A stretch of DNA of 64,000 nt from Niastella soli. Its GTDB lineage: Bacteria > Bacteroidota > Bacteroidia > Chitinophagales > Chitinophagaceae. The notes beneath the pieces are model-generated. The model did not search any database. It worked only from the letters and a program-made list of their open reading frames with translations, and was not told the origin of the DNA. Location of the stretch: assembly GCF_017742245.1 (NCBI RefSeq), contig NZ_JAGHKO010000003.1, forward strand, positions 62,001 to 126,000. Direction: 5' to 3'. Below are positions 45,349 to 54,193 of the stretch, in pieces. A program made the translations under genes and the position numbers. Positions within the stretch are counted from its first letter, which is position 1. Each line of letters opens with the position of its first letter.

Positions 45349-47070
45349 ATGTCAGCACCGCTATTACAAATAAATAACCTGCAGGTTGATTTTGTCACAG
45401 AGATCGGGACTACCACCGCCGTTAAGGATATTTCTATTACGGTGAACCGCGGTGAAATTGTTGCTATTGTGGGCGAATCTGGTTCTGGCAAATCGGTCAC
45501 CTCATTATCTGTTTTACAATTATTGCCGAAGCCCCCGGCCAGGTATACGCGTGGCGAAATTCTGTTTTCTGCGGGTGCCGCAGAGCCGGTAGATCTGTTA
45601 ATGCAAACGCCCGAACAAATGCGTTCCATTCGGGGAAACCAGATCGCGATGATCTTTCAGGAACCCATGACTTCGCTGAATCCCGTATTTACCTGTGGGC
45701 ATCAGGTGCAGGAAGCACTGCGACTTCATGTAAAGATCAGCAGAAAGGAAGCCCGGCAAAAAACGATCGAGCTGTTCAAACGGGTAAAACTGCCCAATCC
45801 GGAGCAATTGTTCCGTCGTTACCCACATCAGTTAAGCGGTGGTCAAAAACAACGCGTAATGATCGCAATGGCCATGAGCTGTGAACCCTCCTTGCTCATC
45901 TGTGATGAACCAACGACCGCATTGGATGTAACCGTGCAAAAGACCATTCTGCAATTGATAAAGGAGTTGCAGCAAACCCAGCAGATGGGTGTTATTTTTA
46001 TTACGCACGATCTGGGGGTAGTAGCCGAAGTGGCCGACCGTGCAGTAGTGATGTACCGCGGCGAAATTGTTGAAAGTGGCCCGGTAGCCAGTATATTCAA
46101 TGACCCACAACATCCCTATACAAAAGGACTGCTGGCCTGCAGACCGGTATTGCATCCAAAAGGCGAACGTCTTCCCATTGTCAGCGATTTTCTGGAAAAT
46201 AACCGCCCGTTTGAGGTAACCCGTTATACGCAGGCTGCTGTACAGCCCGTTGAATTAAAAGAAACCGATAATACGGTAAAACAGCCTTTTATACAGGTGT
46301 CGCGATTGAATGTTTGGTTCCCTTCCAAAACAAACCTGTTTGGTAAACCGGTTGACTATGTAAAGGCTATCGATAACATCCGATTTGAGATCTATAAGGG
46401 AGAAACGCTTGGTCTGGTAGGGGAGTCGGGCTGTGGTAAAACCACGCTTGGCAGAACCTTGCTGGGACTTATTCAACCTACTTCCGGTTCAGTCCGTTAT
46501 GATGGGACCGATCTGGCGAAGGTGGATGCCTCCACCATGAAGGAGATGCGAAAAGATATTCAGATCATCTTTCAGGACCCGTATTCTTCCCTCAATCCAC
46601 GATTGACCATTGGGGCTGCCATTGCAGAGCCATTGAAAGTGCACAATATAATTACCAGCAGTGCACAACGAAAAGACAGGGTAGTAGAGCTGCTGGAAAA
46701 AGTAAACCTGAAAGCGGAGCATTTTCACCGGTACCCACACGAGTTTTCCGGTGGCCAGCGGCAACGTATTGTGATTGCCCGGGCGCTGGCGTTGAATCCA
46801 TCTTTTATTGTTTGTGATGAGTCGGTATCGGCACTGGATGTAAGCGTACAGGCGCAGGTGTTAAACCTGTTGAACGACCTGAAAGCAGAAATGGGTTTTA
46901 CCATTGTTTTTATTTCGCACGACCTGTCGGTAGTACGCTATATCAGTGATCGTATTATGGTTATGAATAAAGGCAGGATCGAAGAGATTGGAGAGGCAGA
47001 GCAGGTTTATTATAATCCTCAAAAGGAGTATACACGTCAATTGATTGATTCTATTCCAAAAGGACTTTAG
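45349..47070 (+). CDS. Fused oligopeptide/dipeptide ABC transporter ATPase (DppD-DppF type)
   Basis: A 573-residue protein with two ABC ATPase domains, which power uptake of peptides or nickel-type substrates in the Opp/Dpp family. The first half has GESGSGKS and LSGGQKQR, the second GESGCGKT and FSGGQRQR; each half has its Walker B (ICDEPTTALDV and VCDESVSALDV). No permease or binding-protein gene is adjacent, so the rest of the transporter is elsewhere. The fused form is common in Bacteroidota. Confidence 0.95.
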   Translation: MSAPLLQINNLQVDFVTEIGTTTAVKDISITVNRGEIVAIVGESGSGKSVTSLSVLQLLPKPPARYTRGEILFSAGAAEPVDLLMQTPEQMRSIRGNQIAMIFQEPMTSLNPVFTCGHQVQEALRLHVKISRKEARQKTIELFKRVKLPNPEQLFRRYPHQLSGGQKQRVMIAMAMSCEPSLLICDEPTTALDVTVQKTILQLIKELQQTQQMGVIFITHDLGVVAEVADRAVVMYRGEIVESGPVASIFNDPQHPYTKGLLACRPVLHPKGERLPIVSDFLENNRPFEVTRYTQAAVQPVELKETDNTVKQPFIQVSRLNVWFPSKTNLFGKPVDYVKAIDNIRFEIYKGETLGLVGESGCGKTTLGRTLLGLIQPTSGSVRYDGTDLAKVDASTMKEMRKDIQIIFQDPYSSLNPRLTIGAAIAEPLKVHNIITSSAQRKDRVVELLEKVNLKAEHFHRYPHEFSGGQRQRIVIARALALNPSFIVCDESVSALDVSVQAQVLNLLNDLKAEMGFTIVFISHDLSVVRYISDRIMVMNKGRIEEIGEAEQVYYNPQKEYTRQLIDSIPKGL

Positions 47071-47101
47071 GTTTGTTGTTTGAAGTATTTAGTTTGTGGT
47101 G

Positions 47102-47644
47102 TTACAAACAACTATCTCTTAACATCTTAAAATACGGCACCCCCTTCTCTCTGGCAAATTGAATATTACGCTCCGGTATTTCATCAGCATTGCCATAGAA
47201 TTGAATGGCTTTGTGTACCTGTTCTTCCCGTAACAAATGCAGCATAGGATAAATTGACCGGTTGGTGTAGTTGGCGGCATCGTCGGGGGCGCTTCCTTCA
47301 AACTGGTAGAATGGGTGGAATGTTGCCAGTTGGTAAACGCCTTCGTAACCCTTCTGCCGCATCAGTTGTTCGGCAAATGAAACAAATTGCAGGTAAGTGT
47401 CAAACTCCTTAAAATAGTCAGGGAAGATCAGCAGGGTGGTGGCAATATTTTTGTTCGCATCCAACCGCTTACATTCTTTTAGCAGGGCGTTGCGGGCATC
47501 AGAGCGGGTAGTTCCATGCTCCACCTGGTAATGGATGGTGTTGTTTTTAAATTCCCGGTTTGCGAAAGGGCAAAAGTTCAGGCCTATGACTACAGTTTTT
47601 ATCCAGTTTCTTGTTTGCTCAATGATTTGTTGATCACTTACCAT
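47102..47644 (-). CDS. DUF1415 family protein
   Basis: A 180-residue cytoplasmic protein of the DUF1415 family, whose biochemical role is not established. The family start (VIGLNFCPFANRE) and the LATFHPFYQFEG block are both present. It has an exact TACCTTTG promoter-like element four bases before the ATG and ends convergently 31 bp from the ABC ATPase gene. Nothing in the context suggests a pathway. Confidence 0.85.
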   Translation of the reverse strand: MVSDQQIIEQTRNWIKTVVIGLNFCPFANREFKNNTIHYQVEHGTTRSDARNALLKECKRLDANKNIATTLLIFPDYFKEFDTYLQFVSFAEQLMRQKGYEGVYQLATFHPFYQFEGSAPDDAANYTNRSIYPMLHLLREEQVHKAIQFYGNADEIPERNIQFAREKGVPYFKMLRDSCL

Positions 47645-47648
47645 TGTA

Positions 47649-47656
47649 CAAAGGTA
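47649..47656 (-). promoter_or_regulatory. Putative -7 promoter element of the DUF1415 gene
   Basis: On the minus strand the sequence is TACCTTTG, an exact TAnnTTTG, four bases from the ATG. The next octamer array begins two bases further upstream, so the promoter directly abuts a repeat element. Confidence 0.55.
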
Positions 47657-47657
47657 G

Positions 47658-47776
47658 GTTGATAAGTTGACAAGTTGACGAGTTGACCAGTTGATCAGGA
47701 AAACACCAACGCCTCGCTACGCGAGGCGTTGGTGACTTGTCAGCGTGTTAACTTGTCAACGTGTTAACCTGTCAAC
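47658..47776. repeat. Inverted octamer-array element around a perfect hairpin
   Basis: Five GTTGANNA octamers (47658-47697) are followed by a perfect 14-bp hairpin with loop TAC (47704-47734), then five inverted octamers (47737-47776). The last base of the right array is shared with the stop codon of the TraB-like gene. The layout is symmetrical. No T-run follows the hairpin, so it is not a standard terminator. Confidence 0.9.
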
Positions 47777-50700
47777 TAATCTCTATACCGTTGGCTCTTC
47801 ACCATTTCCGATAAGTAGTTTCGATAAAGGCTATACGACCGGGCATCGTAAAATACCGAGGCGCTGCCACGGCGGGCGTACAGCATTTCCTTCAGCATTT
47901 TCTGCAACTGTTCTTTTACCGGTTTATCATTGTCCAGTTTGCGGCCTTCTTCAACCGAAGTAAAGTCGTCGTTCTCTGTGTCGATGGCATCCGGTTTCTC
48001 GGGTTGCATGCCTACGGTGGCCACATTCCAGGTAATATCGTCGCGCATGCGTTTATATTTGAAGAAATACACGTAGCCTTTTTTATTTTCATAGGCTACT
48101 GGCAGTTTATCAAGGTAGATGAGCGTATCCAGCTTTTCGTAGTTGTCGAGCGGTTTTGCTACCAGGCTTTTGGCAATTTCCAATTGGGTTTTATATTGTT
48201 TAGGGAATTTGTCCAACAGGTTCAGCGTTTCCAGGTCAGTGTATAACTCACTTCGGTAAAGGTCTTCTTTTGCATATTGCAGGAACAGGGAATCTGGCAC
48301 TTTGTATTTGTTTCGCAATAACAGGATGAATGTATTATACCGCAAGCGTCTGTCCTGCGTGGTTTGCAACTGTTCAAAAAAACTTTGTACGCCGATGTTC
48401 TTATTATAAAATGGTAATAATAAGATCGCATACTGGTCAAGCTCTGCATTGCCGGCATCCGAAATGTTTTCATTGTCATCATCGTCGCTGGCATAGGTAG
48501 ATATGGTGGGCGACTCTTTTCGAATGGCTATTTCCATTTTAGCCTTGTTCTCTTTGGCGAGTTGTTTCTTTAGTAATTGTTTTGCTTCCAGGTAGAGCTT
48601 TGGAAAACTGGTTTCATAATCTACGGGTTTTAAATAGCCGCTGTCTACCATTGTTTGCAACAGGTTCATTACATCTTCCTCATAGTCGTCGATATTCATT
48701 AATTGTAGCAAGTCAGGGAACAAGTTTTTTGTAAGCGATAAGGTATCGAACAAGGGCGCCCAGCGGCCATAATAATTGCTCCTTTTGTTGTTTCGGGGCA
48801 CCCCGGTAAAATCTGCATACACGGAATTCAGCCGGGGCTGACGGCCATATGAGTAATCCTCATCCATAATGGGCGGTTCCTGTAATACCAGATCCCTGAA
48901 TGCAACGAACGATGTTTTGGTGCGCTGGTTCAGCAATGCGTTCAGAATGGCTGACTGCCAGTCGGCCGTGTCCTTTACTTTCCAATACAGTTTTTGCAGG
49001 TAGGGGGTGATGCTGGAATCCTTGAGCTTGCCCAGGCTTTCGATAAAATATCTTTTCAGCACGAGGTAGTCTTTCATTTTCCAGTTCAACGAGTCAATAG
49101 CCATTTTTAGCAATGGCACATCCAGTGAATCGAAGTCAACCTGGTAGATTGATTTGCGGGCTCTTTTAACGGCCAGGGAATCTTTGCTGAACAGGTCTTT
49201 CATAAACCTGTTGTTCTTTCTGGTGAACAACGATTCGCCTTTGAGGGAATCTATTGGTTTAAAGCTGGTGAAGAAATTGGCTAGTAAAGGGCTTTGTTTA
49301 CTCAGTGTATCGGTCAATGTTGAAATGCTAAAGAAATGGCCGTTGTTATAAAACAGCCTGGCAATGATCAGCCGGCTGCTGTTGGTATCGGTTAACTGAA
49401 TATCGCGGCATTGCATGCCATTAGGCAGCCGGTATACCTTATTTTGTTTTGTGATGAACGTGCTGTCGTTGAACCAGGAAGATACCGAGGCATTTTTCCA
49501 TATGGTAGTACTGTCTTTTCTATAGGCGTATGGCGGCACCTTAAAGTGCATGACCAGTATTTTTTCCCCAATGGTATCGTTGCCTATAAGACGGGTGGCA
49601 AAAGAAGGCATGTTGTAATCGTCAAGGTCATCATCTGTGGCGCCGTTCGTTAATTGCAACAGTTCTTCCATTCCGGCCGATTCACTTTTCTTGTTGGGGT
49701 CATTGTACACCGGGGAGGTAACAGTTATGTACAGGGTAGTGTCGGTACGGGGGGTAGGCGCCGGATAGATATATGGAGTTATGGTAAATGATTGCAGAAA
49801 GCGTTGGGTATTGGGGTTGTCGTTTTTATAACTGGCAATAACGGCATAGTACACGGGGCCCTGGATCACGTATTTGACACTGCTGTAGCTGCCGTCTTTG
49901 TGTTTGAATTTGCTTTCCAGCGCCGGGTATCCGTTCACTGTTGTAAAATGATGACTGAGTTGTTTATCAATAAAATCTGAATAGCCATAGCTTTCATCCA
50001 TCAGGTTCAGCTCAAAACTGTCTTCTTCAATAAATGAATAGTTATGCAGGTTGGCTTTCATGATCAGGTAGCTGTTGCCGGTAGTGGCATCGTATGCCGC
50101 GTATTCCAGTCTGTCGGTGCCAAAACTATTGTCTTTTAACAACGCAGGGGTGTGAGGCGTTAATACACTGAAGCCGCCGGTAGCCGGTTGCCAGGTTTGC
50201 CAGCCCGGAGCCAGGTATTCTTTCAGATGAATGGACCCAAAGAACTCCTGTGCTTCATTACCGCTGGTGATGTATTCCCCATTGCCGCTCATTTTAAACA
50301 GAATGACCTCGAAAGGTGTAACGAAGATCTGGTAATGCTGGTTATCGCCACGGCGGGTCCTGTTGACAACATCGAGCCCTTTGTAGCCGTTTTTAGTGAT
50401 GGGCGTTTTCTTCAATATTTTGCCGGGAATGTTTTCATACAGCAGACTATCGATCTTTTTGAGCACCACGTCACTGCTGTGCCCCCAGGAAAGGCTGTTG
50501 GTCTTTATACGGGTTACCATATAATAGGCGCCATTCACCATGTCGGCATATTGCACCACGTCAAGGCCGTTCCAGTCGGTAAACCGATAGAATTTTTTGC
50601 CGGGGATGGAAACGGTGTAGAATCCATCGTCGCAGGTTTGGGTGTTGAAGGGCGAATTGATCCTGATCTTGTCGACGGTCTCTTTTTGCAGGCTGTTGCG

Positions 50701-51678
50701 ATCGTCCATTCGAACCGGACGCATGATATACCCTTTTTGTCGCAATAGCTCAATAACGCCGCGTTTACCGGGTAAATGGGCCGCGCCCACGCCAACAAAC
50801 AGCGACATTTTTTGTATGATGGAGTCAATGGAGTTAGCTTGTATTTCATTGCGTCTGTAAAGGAATTTCTCCTGGAAAGCATCGGAGAAAACGGTGAGGC
50901 TTTCCAGCGAGTCGAGGAGGTCGAGGTCGCCTTTGCGATAGGCATCCTCTACTTTTTTGGGATTGGTCATCATGCCTTCATAGTCATAACTCCTTCTTTT
51001 TTTATTCTGGTCGCGCAGCATGGCTTTGTAGGCTTCCATTACCAGTTTTTCGCTTTCCTGGAAATTCTCCACCCCGCTTACCCGTTTGCCCAGTTTTTTA
51101 CCGGTTTGAAAAATGTACATGTCCAGGAAGGTATCTTCTTCAAAATCTTCCGCCTGACGGCCGTAGGTGCGGTATAACATGCCATTGATCATGGAAGGTT
51201 CAACAGCCAGGGCAGCTTTTATGGCTTCTTCATACCGGTCAATAGCGAAGGTGGTAATGCGCATGTGGTCGGTTGGCCATTCCCAGCGGTTGGCGGCGTA
51301 CAGGTTAACCAGGCTGGAACCGCGGCGGTTGTTACGGAAAAACACAGATTGGCTGTAATCATCCTGCCAGCTTTCAGGATTGGTTTCAAGCGCCACAACA
51401 TCGGCGCTTTTTATGGCCGTGTAAAAAGAATCGCCGAGGTGAAAAGCCAGCTTATCGCTTACATGCATGGTACCAAACAGGTACGATGGCCTTTTAAGAC
51501 CATTACCACTGATCTCCCACAACAGACTGGGGTACTTTTTGGGGGCGGGTTTGGGCACAACCAGTGTGGGGTGGGGCGGCAAGGGGGCAGCTTTGGGTTT
51601 ATGGGCTGGCTGTTGCGCCAGGGTTGGCAAAAAAATAACCAACAACAGGACAGGCAACAAAGAGATAGGTTTTCTCAT
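47776..51678 (-). CDS. Very large TraB/GumN-like exported protein
   Basis: A 1,300-residue exported protein; most TraB/GumN proteins have about 300. The N-terminal region (about 55-335) has the family motifs: YLFGTMHVSD near the start and GVGAAHLPGKRG near its end. The region after it (about 340-830) seems to contain three diverged copies of one alpha/beta domain, recognisable by lines such as NGYKGLDVVNRTRRGDN and NGYPALESKFKHKDG. The final third is helical with no recognised family. The role may be proteolytic or structural; TraB-domain function is debated. Its stop codon touches an octamer element. Confidence 0.8.
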   Translation of the reverse strand: MRKPISLLPVLLLVIFLPTLAQQPAHKPKAAPLPPHPTLVVPKPAPKKYPSLLWEISGNGLKRPSYLFGTMHVSDKLAFHLGDSFYTAIKSADVVALETNPESWQDDYSQSVFFRNNRRGSSLVNLYAANRWEWPTDHMRITTFAIDRYEEAIKAALAVEPSMINGMLYRTYGRQAEDFEEDTFLDMYIFQTGKKLGKRVSGVENFQESEKLVMEAYKAMLRDQNKKRRSYDYEGMMTNPKKVEDAYRKGDLDLLDSLESLTVFSDAFQEKFLYRRNEIQANSIDSIIQKMSLFVGVGAAHLPGKRGVIELLRQKGYIMRPVRMDDRNSLQKETVDKIRINSPFNTQTCDDGFYTVSIPGKKFYRFTDWNGLDVVQYADMVNGAYYMVTRIKTNSLSWGHSSDVVLKKIDSLLYENIPGKILKKTPITKNGYKGLDVVNRTRRGDNQHYQIFVTPFEVILFKMSGNGEYITSGNEAQEFFGSIHLKEYLAPGWQTWQPATGGFSVLTPHTPALLKDNSFGTDRLEYAAYDATTGNSYLIMKANLHNYSFIEEDSFELNLMDESYGYSDFIDKQLSHHFTTVNGYPALESKFKHKDGSYSSVKYVIQGPVYYAVIASYKNDNPNTQRFLQSFTITPYIYPAPTPRTDTTLYITVTSPVYNDPNKKSESAGMEELLQLTNGATDDDLDDYNMPSFATRLIGNDTIGEKILVMHFKVPPYAYRKDSTTIWKNASVSSWFNDSTFITKQNKVYRLPNGMQCRDIQLTDTNSSRLIIARLFYNNGHFFSISTLTDTLSKQSPLLANFFTSFKPIDSLKGESLFTRKNNRFMKDLFSKDSLAVKRARKSIYQVDFDSLDVPLLKMAIDSLNWKMKDYLVLKRYFIESLGKLKDSSITPYLQKLYWKVKDTADWQSAILNALLNQRTKTSFVAFRDLVLQEPPIMDEDYSYGRQPRLNSVYADFTGVPRNNKRSNYYGRWAPLFDTLSLTKNLFPDLLQLMNIDDYEEDVMNLLQTMVDSGYLKPVDYETSFPKLYLEAKQLLKKQLAKENKAKMEIAIRKESPTISTYASDDDDNENISDAGNAELDQYAILLLPFYNKNIGVQSFFEQLQTTQDRRLRYNTFILLLRNKYKVPDSLFLQYAKEDLYRSELYTDLETLNLLDKFPKQYKTQLEIAKSLVAKPLDNYEKLDTLIYLDKLPVAYENKKGYVYFFKYKRMRDDITWNVATVGMQPEKPDAIDTENDDFTSVEEGRKLDNDKPVKEQLQKMLKEMLYARRGSASVFYDARSYSLYRNYLSEMVKSQRYRD

Positions 51679-52173
51679 ACTCGTTCAAATAATTAAATGA
51701 CCGGTGACTGTTTGAAAATCCCAATACTTATCAGGCAGATCTCCTGGGTTATTTTAAAGGCTCGAACAATTGAGGTAATAGCTGTGGTACACTTCTCTCT
51801 TTTATAAATTTCGTAATAATATGCCAAATGTTAGCAGGGAAAACACATACGGAAGATGTTAAAAAGAAAGAAAAGCATAAAAATAATTCGGGGCTTTGGG
51901 GCTGTTAAGTTTTTGGGGAAATGAGCAACCTGTAAGGGATACATTACGGTAAGCAGTTTTCTGTAGCCAGCGACAATTCTATCATATGATCGATTTTTAA
52001 ATTTGGGTTCGGGTTCTTTTTTAATTACCTTTGCCCGCTCGAATTTGAGCCTTACATGATGTCAAACCTGGTGCCGTAAGACCTCGTTTGTCGGAATTAG
52101 ACCCCCGATGTACCCTGATCTTACTCCCTCCTTGTTGCTATCATGTGGCTTTTAAAAACAGTCAAAAAAACAC
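51679..52173. other. Spacer upstream of queA with a long leader
   Basis: This 495-bp spacer separates two divergent genes. It contains a promoter at 52002-52033 and then about 140 bases of untranslated leader before queA. I looked for a preQ1 riboswitch in the leader and did not find the expected stem-loop and A-rich tail. The 320 bases before the promoter are AT-rich and hold no repeat arrays or coding frame that I can support. Confidence 0.45.
52002..52033 (+). promoter_or_regulatory. Complete Bacteroidota-type promoter of queA
   Basis: TTTG at 52002-52005, a 20-bp gap and TACCTTTG at 52026-52033 match the TTTG-N19/20-TAnnTTTG consensus in full. It is the best promoter in the window and predicts a leader of about 130-140 nt. 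Confidence 0.8.
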
Positions 52174-53223
52174 ATGAAACTTTCACAGTTCCGGTTCGAT
52201 TTACCACTTAACCTTATTGCCCAACACCCTACAAAGAAACGTGAGGATGCTCGTTTGATGGTTGTGCATCGCAGCACTGGCCAGATTGAGAATAAACACT
52301 TCCGCGACATCATGGATTATTTTGATGACAAGGATGTGTTTGTAGTGAACAATACCAAGGTGTTTCCGGCCCGGATGTATGGACGGAAGGAGAAAACAGG
52401 GGCGAAGATTGAGGTGTTCCTGCTGCGTGAATTAAATAAACCCAACCGGTTGTGGGATGTAATTGTGGACCCTGCCCGTAAAATTCGCGTTGGTAATAAA
52501 TTATATTTTGGGGAGAATGATGAGCTGATCGCTGAAGTGATCGATAATACCACCTCACGTGGCAGAACGATCCGCTTTTTGTGGGATGGTACCGATGAAG
52601 AGTTTCGCAATATGCTGGAATTCCTGGGTGAAACACCATTGCCTAAATACATCAAACGTAAGCCTGAGGCTGAAGATAAAGAGCGCTACCAAACCGTTTA
52701 TGCAAAGCATGAAGGAGCTGTAGCTGCGCCTACTGCGGGTTTGCACTTTAGCATTGAGCTGATCAAAAGGCTGGAAATTAAAGGTATCCGCTTTGCCGAG
52801 GTAACCCTGCATACCGGTTTGGGCACCTTCCGCCCTATTGAAGTGGAAGACCTCAGCAAACACAAGATGGATGCTGAGTATTACAAGATCGATGAGCTCT
52901 CTTGTAAAGTGGTTAATAAGGCCATCGAGGGCAAACACCGCATTTGTTCAGTAGGGACAACTACCATGCGGGCTCTTGAGAGCTCTTATACTGCAGAAAA
53001 GCTGTTGAAGCCTTCTGAGGGCTGGACAAACATTTTCATTCACCCGCCTTACCAGTTCAATATTGCCGATTCACTGGTAACGAACCTGCACCTGCCAAAA
53101 ACCAGTCTGCTGATCATGGTGAGCGCTTTTGCCGGTTATGATCTGGCTATGGAAGCGTACAGAAAGGCCATCAAGGATAAATATCGTTTCTTCAGCTATG
53201 GAGACGCAATGTTGGTTATCTAA
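52174..53223 (+). CDS. queA: S-adenosylmethionine:tRNA ribosyltransferase-isomerase (QueA)
   Basis: QueA transfers and isomerises the ribose of S-adenosylmethionine onto preQ1-tRNA to form epoxyqueuosine. The 349-residue protein has [13 protein letters not shown] near the N-terminus and the conserved [10 protein letters not shown] and LHTGLGTF motifs of the active site. It lies far from the folE/PTPS unit that may feed the same pathway. Heptamers begin two bases after its stop. Confidence 0.98.
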   Translation: MKLSQFRFDLPLNLIAQHPTKKREDARLMVVHRSTGQIENKHFRDIMDYFDDKDVFVVNNTKVFPARMYGRKEKTGAKIEVFLLRELNKPNRLWDVIVDPARKIRVGNKLYFGENDELIAEVIDNTTSRGRTIRFLWDGTDEEFRNMLEFLGETPLPKYIKRKPEAEDKERYQTVYAKHEGAVAAPTAGLHFSIELIKRLEIKGIRFAEVTLHTGLGTFRPIEVEDLSKHKMDAEYYKIDELSCKVVNKAIEGKHRICSVGTTTMRALESSYTAEKLLKPSEGWTNIFIHPPYQFNIADSLVTNLHLPKTSLLIMVSAFAGYDLAMEAYRKAIKDKYRFFSYGDAMLVI

Positions 53224-53225
53224 AA

Positions 53226-53246
53226 GGCAATGGGCAATAGGCAATA
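53226..53246. repeat. Three GGCAATG-type heptamers after queA
   Basis: Three in-phase units (GGCAATG, GGCAATA, GGCAATA) begin two bases after the queA stop codon. Inverted copies lie at 53525, so the two arrays face each other across the terminator. Confidence 0.75.
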
Positions 53247-53286
53247 GGGTCTTTGACTTCGCCTCCTAACTTTTTACATAATTATT

Positions 53287-53318
53287 AGCCGGTAACATTT
53301 TATGTTACCGGCTTTTTC
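53287..53318 (+). terminator. Terminator after queA
   Basis: A perfect 11-bp stem AGCCGGTAACA/TGTTACCGGCT with a 5-base loop is followed by TTTTC. It lies 64 bases after the stop. Confidence 0.85.
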
Positions 53319-53524
53319 GTTTTTTGTACTCCTTCCTGCATTGGGAGCCTCAGCGTGTAGCACATAAACACTCATGATAGGGGTGGGGTATTGATTTGAT
53401 TAAACTGGAATGAAACACAGGGAGTAATATTGACATTATAAACCCACCCCCTGCCTCCCGCAAGGCGCGAGAATTCCTTAAAACAAGCGTTTACTAAACA
53501 ACATTGACAGCCTTCTGGCTTTCT

Positions 53525-53559
53525 CCCATTGCCCATTGGCCATTGCCCATTGCCCATTG
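53525..53559. repeat. Five CCCATTG heptamers
   Basis: Five contiguous heptamers, four CCCATTG and one GCCATTG, lie 25 bases from the stop of the neighbouring minus-strand lipoprotein gene. They are the inverse of the array at 53226. The rest of the spacer (53319-53524) holds nothing recognised. Confidence 0.85.
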
Positions 53560-53584
53560 CCTTTCACTGCGGTCTGCCTTAATC

Positions 53585-54010
53585 TCACCGCTTAAACTTA
53601 CAGGTATACGTGCGGCTGCCACTGCTGAGGTTGGCCTTGAAACGATCGGTACCGGTGAACTGCATGTCATCAAAGAATTCCGAGATCACGTCCTGGTTTT
53701 GAAAATTAATAACACTGATGGCAAGCCTTTGATAATGCTGGTCATCCTGGTAGTCGTGCCTGATGTCCCAACTACCTATGTATTCTTCACCATCGTTATT
53801 GGTATACGTGACGTCGCCATTGGGTTCAAATACAAAACGGCCGCTGTTGAATGCAGGTCTGTACCCACTGCCTAGCCCAAAACTGTTTACGTCATATAAT
53901 TCCCAGGTGCCACCGGTTATGCGCTTCTCGTACGATTTTAAAAAGTCTTTGCTGCAGGCTGAAAGGAGGAGAAATGTAAGCGGAATGAATGTAGTATAAA
54001 TTTTATTCAT
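53585..54010 (-). CDS. Hypothetical lipoprotein, lipocalin-like size
   Basis: A 141-residue protein with a lipoprotein signal (FIPLTFLLLSAC, lipidated Cys19). The mature part begins with a GGTWELYDVNSFG strand and alternates short strands (GRFVFEPNGDVTYTNNDG, YIGSWDIR), a pattern seen in small lipocalin-like exported domains of Bacteroidota. No specific family is recognised. It is convergent with queA. Confidence 0.72.
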   Translation of the reverse strand: MNKIYTTFIPLTFLLLSACSKDFLKSYEKRITGGTWELYDVNSFGLGSGYRPAFNSGRFVFEPNGDVTYTNNDGEEYIGSWDIRHDYQDDQHYQRLAISVINFQNQDVISEFFDDMQFTGTDRFKANLSSGSRTYTCKFKR

Positions 54011-54193
54011 ATCTCAGGATTGTTGGTTCACTAACAAAGTTGGAGGTATTGCCAGCCACAGAAAACAAACCGGGTGACCATTTAACTTAATATTCAGCCA
54101 ATTCCGGCTTTGGAAAGAGAATTTGCCCATCGGGGAAAGAATGGCTGGCAATTTTTAAATCAAAAAAGTAAATTTGATTATAAGTAGCTATGT

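Noticed and set aside
50188-50748. Plus-strand 186-residue frame in the TraB-like gene
   Set aside because: It is antisense to a continuous 1,300-residue frame and has no recognisable motif.
52034-52173. preQ1 riboswitch upstream of queA
   Set aside because: I could not find the stem-loop with an A-rich tail near the start codon that the known classes need; a model search would be decisive.
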